Source of the DNA: Melioribacter sp051488665
GTDB lineage: Bacteria > Bacteroidota > Ignavibacteria > Ignavibacteriales > Melioribacteraceae
Direction: 5' to 3'
Length of the DNA: 64,000 nucleotides
NCBI RefSeq assembly: GCF_051488665.1
Contig: NZ_JBPSEG010000014.1
Location: 5,718 to 69,717 of the forward strand
The translations under genes were made by a program, and so were the position numbers. Shown piece after piece: positions 57,206 to 64,000 of this stretch (positions are counted from its first letter, which is position 1; each line of letters begins with the position of its first letter). The notes under the pieces are model-generated. The model saw only the letters and a list, made by a program, of their open reading frames with translations. It was not told the origin of the DNA and did not search any database.

Positions 57206-58829
57206 TTTTCATCATCCTTTTTATTAAAAACATTAGAAATGTAATTCCCGAAATCAATAACGCAATCGAAGGAAACAGAAGCGGATAACTCATGAAAAAA
57301 GTTTTGTCGTTCCGCAATTCGGCATTCCCCGTAAGGAAAGTTCTTTCAAAAAGTTCGGTTTGGGAAATTGTTCTTCCGAGCGGGTCGATAATGCAGCTGA
57401 TTCCGCCGTTAGCCGCTCTAACTAGAGCGCGTCTGTTTTCGACCGCTCTTAATTGCGCAAATTCTTTATGCTGAAAAGGACCGCTCGAATAACCGTACCA
57501 GCTGTCGTTGGTAACTACAACAATCATTTCAGCTCCTTTGTCGGCAAACTTTGACACAAAATAAGGGTAAATCGATTCGATACAAATAACACCCGCAACT
57601 TTTAAATATTTATTCGGTTCGAAAATTTTTATTTCTTTACCGACGTTCCAGCTCGATATTCCGACCTGCCATGTAATAAATTTGCCGAAGAAAGGCAGCT
57701 CTTCAAGAAAAGGAACTCTTTCGCCAAACGGCACCAACATTATCTTGGCGTATTTTTCAACATCTCTTTTGAAAGGCGAGAAGAAAAGTATCGAGTTGTA
57801 AGAAGTATATTTTATGCCGCCGGCTGTTTGTTTGGCATCTTCGGGGACAGTATCGTCCCCATAGAAAAAGTTGATGTCCGGCATTCCCGTCATTAAATAG
57901 ACGTTATTCCGGTCGCAGAATTCATGAATTTTACCGACTTCGCTTTCATAATTACCCGACAACAGATATACAGGCAAAGCCGATTCCGGCCAGACGATAA
58001 GTTTTGCATTTTCCCGTACAGCCTTTTCCGACAAACTCAGGTAAGTTTGCAATTGTTCGTCGATATTTCCCGCTTCCCATTTTTTCCAGGGATTAAAATT
58101 TGGTTGAATCAATCCTACTTTTATTTTCTTTTCGGATTTTTCATAAGTTTTGACTTTCAGAGAACCGTAAACCACCGTGACAATGAAAACGAGCGCTGCG
58201 GCAGTTGAATAGAAAGTAAATAATTTTTTGTTCCTTCCTCTCTCTTTAACGGATAGATAAATAAAAACATTTATAAACAATATAATTAACGTTAATCCGT
58301 ATGCTCCGACTAAATCGGCAATCTGAATAAAGTAATTGAATTTAACGACGCCGTTCCCTAAAGCAAGCCACGGAAATCTGAGATCTGTAACCGAGTAAAG
58401 AAATTCAAAAGCGAGCCAGAAGAACGGGAAGAGCAAAAGCGATATTTTCTTTCCGAACGTTTTTTTAGAAAAATAGTAGAGGGTCGAAGGAATCAGGTAG
58501 AGAGCCGGATTGACAAACAGCAACAGCGCTCCGGAAATCATCAGAAAAGGATCGGCTTCTTTTGTCCAGCTGCCCACCCAGTATAACGTTACAAGGCTGA
58601 AAACAAAATTCATCAAATAACTGATTCGATTGATTTCTCCGAGAGAATTACGGTTTTCTATTACTTTAAAGTACGGTATAAAAGCGAAGAAAATGAAAAC
58701 CGGAACGGGAAACGGCGGGAAAGACAAACCGAGCAATAATCCGCTGAGGATAACCATAAGTCGTTCTTTCTTTAAAGCGGATTTTTGCCGGGGAGTAAGA
58801 ACCGCTCTATACTTCTTAAAAATTTTCAT
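57189..58829 (-). CDS. lnt: Apolipoprotein N-acyltransferase
   Basis: 546 residues. About seven membrane helices precede a nitrilase-like periplasmic domain with the catalytic Glu (LIVWPESALPV) and Cys (VAGVICIESIYPYF); the Lys is expected in the VPFGERVPF region upstream. It adds the third acyl chain to outer-membrane lipoproteins, consistent with the SusD lipoprotein in this window and a Gram-negative envelope. Confidence 0.94.
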   Translation of the reverse strand: MKIFKKYRAVLTPRQKSALKKERLMVILSGLLLGLSFPPFPVPVFIFFAFIPYFKVIENRNSLGEINRISYLMNFVFSLVTLYWVGSWTKEADPFLMISGALLLFVNPALYLIPSTLYYFSKKTFGKKISLLLFPFFWLAFEFLYSVTDLRFPWLALGNGVVKFNYFIQIADLVGAYGLTLIILFINVFIYLSVKERGRNKKLFTFYSTAAALVFIVTVVYGSLKVKTYEKSEKKIKVGLIQPNFNPWKKWEAGNIDEQLQTYLSLSEKAVRENAKLIVWPESALPVYLLSGNYESEVGKIHEFCDRNNVYLMTGMPDINFFYGDDTVPEDAKQTAGGIKYTSYNSILFFSPFKRDVEKYAKIMLVPFGERVPFLEELPFFGKFITWQVGISSWNVGKEIKIFEPNKYLKVAGVICIESIYPYFVSKFADKGAEMIVVVTNDSWYGYSSGPFQHKEFAQLRAVENRRALVRAANGGISCIIDPLGRTISQTELFERTFLTGNAELRNDKTFFMSYPLLFPSIALLISGITFLMFLIKRMMKNEKND

Positions 58830-59452
58830 GTACTTTCGTCTCTGCGGGATTTATTTTTCTTTTTTCTGTAATATACAATAAACGCAATTGCAACCGCCGC
58901 CAACGTCGCCATTAAGCCGACGTTGGAATAAGTGTTCAAGATCTTATCAATCAGTTCTATGTTATTTCCTATAGTATATCCCAGAATGGCGAGCAGTATA
59001 TTCCACAGCAATGAGCTCACAAAAGCATAGACGATGGTTTTCGAAGGCTGCAGTTTATGAAGACCGGTAAAAAAGCTGATAACCGCCCGTGTGCCTGGTA
59101 AAAAGCGGTTTATAAGTATCAATTTATAACCGTATTTTTCGAACCATCTGTCGGCTTTGTCGAGCGATTCTTTTTTAATAAACTTTAATCTGCCGTTACG
59201 AATAACCCCGTCGCCCAATTTTCTGCCGATATAATACATTATAATGTAACCGACGCCGCTGCCTACGCTTGCAATCAATACCAGAGGTACAAAATCGATC
59301 GTATTATTCGCAATCAAGGTGGCGCCGAGCACAACTACAAAATCGCTGGGTGAAGGCGGGAAGATATTTTCAATAAATCCGAAAAAAAACATCGTAAGAT
59401 ATATTAAAGCGGGATCGAGATTGGCAATGTATGAAATAATTTCTTCGAGCAT
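58826..59452 (-). CDS. DedA family membrane protein
   Basis: 208 residues with FFFGFIENIFPPSPSDFVVVLGA, GVGYIIMYYIGRKLG and the conserved RFLPGTRAVISFFTGL segment of DedA proteins, which act in lipid (undecaprenyl phosphate or phospholipid) flipping and envelope stress. It overlaps lnt by 4 bases and shares one base with ispF. Confidence 0.9.
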   Translation of the reverse strand: MLEEIISYIANLDPALIYLTMFFFGFIENIFPPSPSDFVVVLGATLIANNTIDFVPLVLIASVGSGVGYIIMYYIGRKLGDGVIRNGRLKFIKKESLDKADRWFEKYGYKLILINRFLPGTRAVISFFTGLHKLQPSKTIVYAFVSSLLWNILLAILGYTIGNNIELIDKILNTYSNVGLMATLAAVAIAFIVYYRKKKNKSRRDEST

Positions 59453-59943
59453 TAAGATTCTTTCCTCGTAAGTAGAACTGTGGCATAGGCGGCAATGCCT
59501 TCCTTTCTGCCCGTAAAACCGAGCCGTTCGGAAGTAGTGGCTTTGACCGAAACTCTATCGGGTTCGATTTTCAATACCGAAGCAATTTCGTTTTGCATCA
59601 GCGAGATATAAGGCGACAACCGGGGTAATTCCAGCACGATAGTCGAATCGATATTATTTACAATATATCCTTTGCCGTTAATCAAATCGTTCGATTTTGC
59701 AAGCAATATTTTACTGTCGATATTTTTGAATTCCTGGCTTGTATTCGGGAAATGTTTTCCAATATCGCCCAGGGCGAGAGCTCCGAGCATCGCGTCGCAA
59801 ATTGCATGCAGCAAAACATCCGCATCCGAATGCCCTTCCAGACCGAATTCATAAGGAATTACAACGCCGCCAAGCACCAATAACCGATCTCTCGAAAAAC
59901 GGTGCACGTCGAATCCGAAACCGATTCTGTAGTCTTGTTTCAA
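59452..59943 (-). CDS. ispF: 2-C-methyl-D-erythritol 2,4-cyclodiphosphate synthase
   Basis: 163 residues. The zinc and substrate motifs are intact: GFGFDVHRF, LEGHSDADVLLHAICDAMLGA, GDIGKHFPNT and the C-terminal SVKATTSERLGFTGRKEGIAA. It catalyses the fifth step of the non-mevalonate isoprenoid pathway. It overlaps the acylphosphatase by 4 bases. Confidence 0.96.
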   Translation of the reverse strand: MKQDYRIGFGFDVHRFSRDRLLVLGGVVIPYEFGLEGHSDADVLLHAICDAMLGALALGDIGKHFPNTSQEFKNIDSKILLAKSNDLINGKGYIVNNIDSTIVLELPRLSPYISLMQNEIASVLKIEPDRVSVKATTSERLGFTGRKEGIAAYATVLLTRKES

Positions 59944-60212
59944 TATCTTATCTCGAATTTTGTGAATTCATTTTTTGGTTCAAACCATTTTATAAAAGCA
60001 TTTTTTACGTCGGACATCGGAGGCCCGATCTTAATCAGATTGAACAATTCTTCTATTTTAAATTCTTCCCCTTCAACAACAGTAAGCACTTCGCCGTTGA
60101 AAAGATTTTTGACGTAACCTTTTAATCCGAGTTTTTGAGCGTGTCGCAAAACATAATACCGAAAGCCTACGCCCTGTACGAGTCCGTTCACGATAATTTC
60201 GGCGCGTTTCAT
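59940..60212 (-). CDS. Acylphosphatase
   Basis: 90 residues, the usual size. The phosphate loop GLVQGVGFRYYVLR gives catalytic Arg18, and KNLFNGEV gives Asn36, the two catalytic residues of the family. It hydrolyses acyl phosphates. Confidence 0.94.
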   Translation of the reverse strand: MKRAEIIVNGLVQGVGFRYYVLRHAQKLGLKGYVKNLFNGEVLTVVEGEEFKIEELFNLIKIGPPMSDVKNAFIKWFEPKNEFTKFEIRY

Positions 60213-60215
60213 TTT

Positions 60216-61151
60216 TTAAGTTTTCTTTCCGCCGTTAAAATAATAATCATAAATTTCTGAAATTATCAGTCCGCCGAATATAAAAACTCCGCCAATTGCT
60301 CCAAAATTACTGATTTTTTCGTTGAGTAAAAAGTAAGCGAAGAGAGCCGCGAAAATCGGTTCGAACGAATATATAATTCCCGCTTTTGTGGGACTTACTT
60401 CTTTTTGAAATTTTGTCTGCAGCCCGAAATTAACAAAAGTAGCCAACACCGACGTATAAAGAATACCGTTTATCAAATTCCCGTTAACATTCAGATAGAG
60501 ACTTTCAAAAGAAACGGAATGAAAGAATATGGCTGTTATCCAAGCAAGCACCGCCACGGTAATCAATTGCGCAAAAAAGAGGAGCCAGAAATCGCGCCCC
60601 GGGGAAAGGATATCCATATAAACCACATGAAGCGCAAAAAAGAGCGCGCAAATCAATGTCAGATAATCGCCCGTATTAAAATCCTGACCGAATTCCGCCA
60701 GGAAACTCGAGGGAGCGGCGCTTCCGCTCGACAGAAAAATTATTCCGACGAAAACAAGCGCCGTTCCTATTAAAGCGCCTTTCGTAGGCTTTTTCTTTTC
60801 AATCAACAACTGTAATGCGGGAATCATCACCACAAGCGAGCCCGTAATGAATCCCGATTTTGTCGCAGTAGTATATTTTAATCCGGCAGTTTGGAAAGCG
60901 AAACCGAGGAACAGAAAAAATCCAAGCAAAAAGCCGGAGCGCAATGCGGAACTGTTCAATTGATAACGCTTAAAAAGAAGAAACGTAAATACCAGTAACG
61001 AAGCAATTGAAAAACGCACCGCTATAAAAAGCATCGGGGTAATATCATTTAAAGCTTCTTTAACGATAACAAATGTTCCGCCCCAGATAATTGTCATTAA
61101 TAGCAGGGCGCATTCTCCGATAAAATGAGCCGGGGAAAATTTATTTTTCAT
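60216..61151 (-). CDS. EamA/DMT-superfamily transporter
   Basis: 311 residues with ten predicted membrane helices in two EamA repeats; the first has MTIIWGGTFVIVKEALNDITPMLF and the second GIIYSFEPIFAALFAYFLLNE. These export or import small metabolites such as amino acids; the substrate is not predictable. It overlaps era by 11 bases. Confidence 0.9.
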   Translation of the reverse strand: MKNKFSPAHFIGECALLLMTIIWGGTFVIVKEALNDITPMLFIAVRFSIASLLVFTFLLFKRYQLNSSALRSGFLLGFFLFLGFAFQTAGLKYTTATKSGFITGSLVVMIPALQLLIEKKKPTKGALIGTALVFVGIIFLSSGSAAPSSFLAEFGQDFNTGDYLTLICALFFALHVVYMDILSPGRDFWLLFFAQLITVAVLAWITAIFFHSVSFESLYLNVNGNLINGILYTSVLATFVNFGLQTKFQKEVSPTKAGIIYSFEPIFAALFAYFLLNEKISNFGAIGGVFIFGGLIISEIYDYYFNGGKKT

Positions 61152-62052
61152 CTGGTTTGATATAACCGAATGATTTAAGCATAAATGGATTGGAACGCCA
61201 TTTTTCTCTTACCTTTACGAAGAGTTCCAGATAAACTTCCCTGCCGAGAAAAGCTTCGATGGCTTCGCGCGCTTTTCTGCCGAGTTTTTTAATCATCTCG
61301 CCTTTGGCGCCGATTATTATCGGTTTTTGAGTTTCTTTTTCGACTACGATAACCGCCCTGATGTAGTCTTTCGCATTTTCGCGTTCTTTGAATTCTTCGA
61401 TTACCACTTCAGCGCTGTAAGGAATTTCTTCCTGGTACATTTCGAATATTTTTTCGCGAATAATTTCCGAAACAAAGAATCTTTCGTTTGCGTCGCTCAA
61501 TTGATCGTCGGGAAAATACTTCGGATGTTCGGGCAAATATTCGAGTATCGCGTCGATAACAGCTTGAAGGTTATAATTTGCCGTTGCCGAAATCGGTATT
61601 ATCTTTTCGAACAATTCATTTTTCTCGAGCTGTCGAATAAGGGCTTCCACTTCGTTTTGTGAAACCAGGTCGACTTTATTAATAAGCAGAATTTTTTTAA
61701 TCGACTTGTCTTTAAGGAGATTATAAACCCTTTCGTCCGAAAGCGTGCGTTGACCCGTAGGATCGGTTGAAATATCGATCATAAACAGAAGCAAATCCGC
61801 GTCTTTGACAGCTTCCGTAATATATTCATACATTCTTTCCTGCATTAGATACTCAGGATTGAGAATTCCGGGCGTGTCCTGAAAGATAATTTGATAATTT
61901 TCGTCCGAAAGAATTCCGATAATTTTTTTACGCGTTGTTTGAGGTTTATTGGTTGTAATCGACAGCTTTTCGCCGATTAATACATTCATCAATGTCGATT
62001 TTCCCACATTCGGTTTCCCGATGATCGAAACGAAGCCCGCTTTTACGCTCAT
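61141..62052 (-). CDS. era: GTPase Era
   Basis: 303 residues from ATG 62052, chosen because aaggaagg lies just upstream and KAGFVSIIGKPNVGKSTLMN is the true family N-terminus (P-loop at residues 12-19). G3 DTPG, G4 NKVD and a C-terminal KH domain with IIGAKGEMIKKLGRKAREAIE are present. Era matures 16S rRNA by binding its 3' end. A seven-residue extension to 62073 is possible but unlikely. Confidence 0.95.
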   Translation of the reverse strand: MSVKAGFVSIIGKPNVGKSTLMNVLIGEKLSITTNKPQTTRKKIIGILSDENYQIIFQDTPGILNPEYLMQERMYEYITEAVKDADLLLFMIDISTDPTGQRTLSDERVYNLLKDKSIKKILLINKVDLVSQNEVEALIRQLEKNELFEKIIPISATANYNLQAVIDAILEYLPEHPKYFPDDQLSDANERFFVSEIIREKIFEMYQEEIPYSAEVVIEEFKERENAKDYIRAVIVVEKETQKPIIIGAKGEMIKKLGRKAREAIEAFLGREVYLELFVKVREKWRSNPFMLKSFGYIKPDEK

Positions 62053-62235
62053 AACCTTCCTTTTTTTATACACAAAAATAATAAATTATATTATGCTCTG
62101 ACAGTTATTAACGACAATACTCGAATAAAGATTCAATAGAAATCAGGATTAACGGAAAAGCGGCTCAGTATTTACTTGCGCCGGAATTTTAACATATATA
62201 CAGCGGAAAGCGAAATTGATTATCAGGCTTGAAGA

Positions 62236-62736
62236 TCAGAGGTCTTTAAGCTTTTTCCGGAAGCGACGATGCGTTTCGTTCAACAAATAGAGAATCGTCA
62301 ACGCTATCAAAGAAATCGAAGCTCCGAGGAGGTGGAACAGTTTATTGCCGGCGATAAAATTTATACCGTTTGAAACGTCCCTCAAAATCCCGGTTAACGC
62401 GCCTGTATTGTCGATTGTTTTGTAACTGTAATAAAAAGAAACGGCGAGGATGCCTAACATTACGGTCAAAAATAAAGACAATACCGTTGGAGTTACAAAA
62501 TCCTTCCGTACTTTTTTGACCGCTCTATTTTTAACCAATGCCGCGGCAAATTTTTCCGAAAAATCACGCGGAGCTTTTTCGTAATCCATTCGTCGCATTA
62601 ATACATCGACGGCTTTCAGAGCTTTCAATTTTTTTGCCGTCATTTCATCTTTTTCCAGCAGTTCTTTCAACTCATTGATTTTATTTGAGTCGGCAGAGCC
62701 GTCGATATAGTCGTTGAGCAATTCATCTATGTTCAT
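62236..62736 (-). CDS. Anti-sigma factor-like membrane protein
   Basis: 166 residues. The N-terminal 90 residues (MNIDELLNDYIDGSADSNKINELKELLEKDE...) match the zinc-less anti-sigma domain style, followed by two membrane helices (VLSLFLTVMLGILAVSFYY, LLGASISLIALTILYLL). It overlaps the ECF sigma gene by 4 bases, the standard place for a cognate anti-sigma. No HxxxCxxC zinc motif is present. Confidence 0.75.
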   Translation of the reverse strand: MNIDELLNDYIDGSADSNKINELKELLEKDEMTAKKLKALKAVDVLMRRMDYEKAPRDFSEKFAAALVKNRAVKKVRKDFVTPTVLSLFLTVMLGILAVSFYYSYKTIDNTGALTGILRDVSNGINFIAGNKLFHLLGASISLIALTILYLLNETHRRFRKKLKDL

Positions 62737-63299
62737 AATATCTCCTCCTGATAATTATGCTTTAAAAGCAAATCTCTCAGTATGTTTCTGGAACGATGCA
62801 GCCGCACTTTGGCATTCACAAGCGAAATATCCATAACGCGACTTATCTCGTTGAGCGACAACCCGTCGATATAATAAAGAATAAGAACCAGCGCGTTTCT
62901 TACAGGCAATTTATCTATTAGTTTCATTAAATACTCTTCCGGATTTTCTGCTTTGGCGTAAATTTCGCGATCGTAGCTGATAAGCTCGGGCATGTCCTCA
63001 AGCGAAGCCATCTCTTTTTCGATCTTCCTTTTTTTCGAAGCGATTACGCTGAGAGCGGTATTATAGACAATCCTGTAAAACCAAGTGGAGAAACTGGCTT
63101 CTTCCCTGAATTGATTTAAATATCTGAAAGCTTTCAGGAAACTGTCCTGAAGCGCTTCCTCTGCGTCCATATCGTTCTTCAGCATTCGTTTGAGCAAATT
63201 AAAAGCTTTGTCCTTGTACCTGTCTACAATCAAAGTAAAATCGGCGTCGTTGCCCCGTTTAACCGATTCGATTATTTCTATGTCGCTTAGATTTTTCAT
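62733..63299 (-). CDS. ECF RNA polymerase sigma factor
   Basis: 188 residues. Region 2 is FTLIVDRYKDKAFNLLKRMLKNDMDAEEALQDSFLKAFRYLNQFREEASFSTWFYRIVYNTAL; region 4 is NALVLILYYIDGLSLNEISRVMDISLVNAKVRLHRSRNILRDLL. It has the size of an ECF sigma. No SD is visible before ATG 63299, and the predicted promoter ends only about 9 bases away, so the mRNA may be nearly leaderless. It is paired with the anti-sigma downstream. Confidence 0.92.
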   Translation of the reverse strand: MKNLSDIEIIESVKRGNDADFTLIVDRYKDKAFNLLKRMLKNDMDAEEALQDSFLKAFRYLNQFREEASFSTWFYRIVYNTALSVIASKKRKIEKEMASLEDMPELISYDREIYAKAENPEEYLMKLIDKLPVRNALVLILYYIDGLSLNEISRVMDISLVNAKVRLHRSRNILRDLLLKHNYQEEIL

Positions 63300-63307
63300 C
63301 GCATATT

Positions 63308-63336
63308 TAGACGTGAAAAGGACTCTTCCGGGTTAC
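63308..63336 (-). promoter_or_regulatory. Predicted ECF-type autoregulatory promoter of the sigma gene
   Basis: Minus-strand GTAACC (63336-63331), a 17-base spacer and CGTCTA (63313-63308) fit the AAC-type -35 and CGTC -10 of ECF promoters. It would give self-activation of the sigma/anti-sigma operon. Confidence 0.6.
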
Positions 63337-63356
63337 AATTTTTATAAATTTTTTTT

Positions 63357-63385
63357 GTAACCTTTCAAACGTCAATATATGTCAA
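63357..63385 (+). promoter_or_regulatory. Predicted ECF-type promoter of the DUF6249 gene
   Basis: GTAACC (63357-63362), a 17-base spacer and TGTCAA (63380-63385) copy the layout of the divergent sigma-gene promoter, with the same -35 and the same spacing. The GGTTACAA...TTGTAACC inverted repeat (63331-63362) is formed by the two -35 boxes. Confidence 0.55.
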
Positions 63386-63425
63386 AAGAGGTAGAAAAAA
63401 AACTTATTACAATGCGGAGGATAAA

Positions 63426-63800
63426 ATGGAAGGCACAATCGTTTTATTTATACCGATTATATCAATTCTCGTTACAGGATTGGTAATTATAATGTATTTC
63501 TATTTCCGTTCGAGGGAAAAGCAGTTAATGATTGAGAAAGGGCTCTCTTACGAACAGATGATAGAATTAATGCGTTATAAAAAGAACGGCTACGGTTTGT
63601 TAAAAGCCGGAATCATACTGGTCTTTTTCGGATTCGGATTGGGATTGGGAATGCTTCTCGAAAACGCGACGGGTTCGGAGGAATGGATACCGTTCATGAT
63701 TTTTGTGTTGACCGGTCTGGGATTTGTTGCGGCTTACATAATGGGAAGAAAATACGAGAAGGCGGATAAAGACGAAGAAGACTCCGGAGCCGCGAATTAA
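63426..63800 (+). CDS. DUF6249-like membrane protein
   Basis: 124 residues with an N-terminal helix (IVLFIPIISILVTGLVIIMYFYF), a short soluble stretch (SREKQLMIEKGLSYEQMIELMR) and two more helices; the C-terminus is acidic. This matches the DUF6249 pattern, often found beside ECF sigma genes in Bacteroidota. SD gcggagg is 6 bases before ATG. It is likely a target of the divergent sigma factor. Confidence 0.8.
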   Translation: MEGTIVLFIPIISILVTGLVIIMYFYFRSREKQLMIEKGLSYEQMIELMRYKKNGYGLLKAGIILVFFGFGLGLGMLLENATGSEEWIPFMIFVLTGLGFVAAYIMGRKYEKADKDEEDSGAAN

Positions 63801-63815
63801 TCAAATCATATTAAC

Positions 63816-63871
63816 GGGGCAGTCCGGAATTACGATCTAACGGATGATTACGGACGCCCCGATTTTATTTT
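63816..63871 (+). terminator. Terminator after the DUF6249 gene
   Basis: GGGGC-a-GTCCG (63816-63826) pairs with CGGAC-GCCCC (63851-63860), one bulged base, followed by gattttatttt. The 24-base loop may hold a smaller hairpin. Confidence 0.7.
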
Positions 63872-64000
63872 AAATATTCCCAATTAAGTATTTGTATAAC
63901 CGCATCCTTACGCTCTAACTGCGAGCTTGCTTTTGCGAGGGAAAAGCAAAATGCAACCGGCGAAGCAAACTCAAATTAAACCTCAAAGCGCGCCACGGAC
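63872..64000. other. Intergenic tail of the window, nothing recognised
   Basis: No ORF, RNA or promoter is supported in the last 129 bases. A locally repetitive stretch (gcttgcttttgcgagg ... gaaaagcaaaatgc) is weakly self-complementary. The context beyond the window edge is needed to read it. Confidence 0.5.

Overview
The window looks like chromosome from a member of the Ignavibacteria (Bacteroidota/Chlorobiota side; Melioribacter or Ignavibacterium relatives are the best guess). This rests on protein family content (SusC/SusD pair, CarboxypepD_reg-like TonB receptors, DUF3098, DUF5683, Bacteroidota-type sulfur-transport operon), on an rRNA operon of the order 16S-tRNA-Ile-tRNA-Ala-23S-5S, and on moderate base composition. 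No phage, transposase, CRISPR array or plasmid function was seen. Several intergenic regions carry clean TTGACA-17-TATATT type promoters, and many genes have Shine-Dalgarno sequences, unlike typical Bacteroidetes.

Layout. 1-550 is the start of a TonB-dependent receptor. 963-4807 holds a secreted phosphodiesterase and a catalytic/non-catalytic M16 peptidase pair. 4804-9131 (minus) is a mixed operon with truA, an SDR, a DUF2231 protein, a barrel-like protein, a crotonase and a degenerate polysaccharide deacetylase. 9322-13459 is a SusC/SusD pair in which susC has an in-frame TGA. 13499-15552 holds a DUF5683 protein and mtaB. 15652-22214 (minus) is a dense panB-panC-coaBC-coaX-panD-cmk-rpsA run that covers nearly all of the route to 4'-phosphopantetheine. 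suhB (minus) and lon-fRMsr-dnaX (plus) follow from a divergent promoter region.

The rRNA operon runs on the minus strand from 33298 to 28088 and ends with a terminator; a second, degenerate copy of the 5S 3' end and terminator lies beyond it. Next come a possible small RNA or attenuator, a DUF3098 gene, an orphan EutN/CcmL microcompartment vertex protein and dprA. Facing them are a frameshifted rarA, ftsB/divIC, ddl, an oxidoreductase, metF and a penicillin acylase. rmuC is on the plus strand.

44.2-54.8 kb is the most distinctive part: an anaerobic/energy-metabolism block on the minus strand. One operon encodes a Cys-rich MerR regulator, a Tat-exported molybdopterin oxidoreductase with FeS and NrfD-type membrane subunits (polysulfide/thiosulfate reductase type), two YeeE/YedE transporters and a membrane-anchored rhodanese domain without the catalytic Cys. 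A second group encodes an RsbRD-N-like sensor domain, a MobA-like protein, a Rieske protein, and a b6f-like cytochrome b fused to a 12-heme cytochrome c.

54.8-62 kb is a minus-strand housekeeping run (TonB-like protein, exonuclease, ltaE, lnt, dedA, ispF, acylphosphatase, EamA transporter, era). The window closes with an ECF sigma/anti-sigma pair facing a DUF6249 gene across an intergenic region that carries two matching ECF-type promoters in opposite directions.
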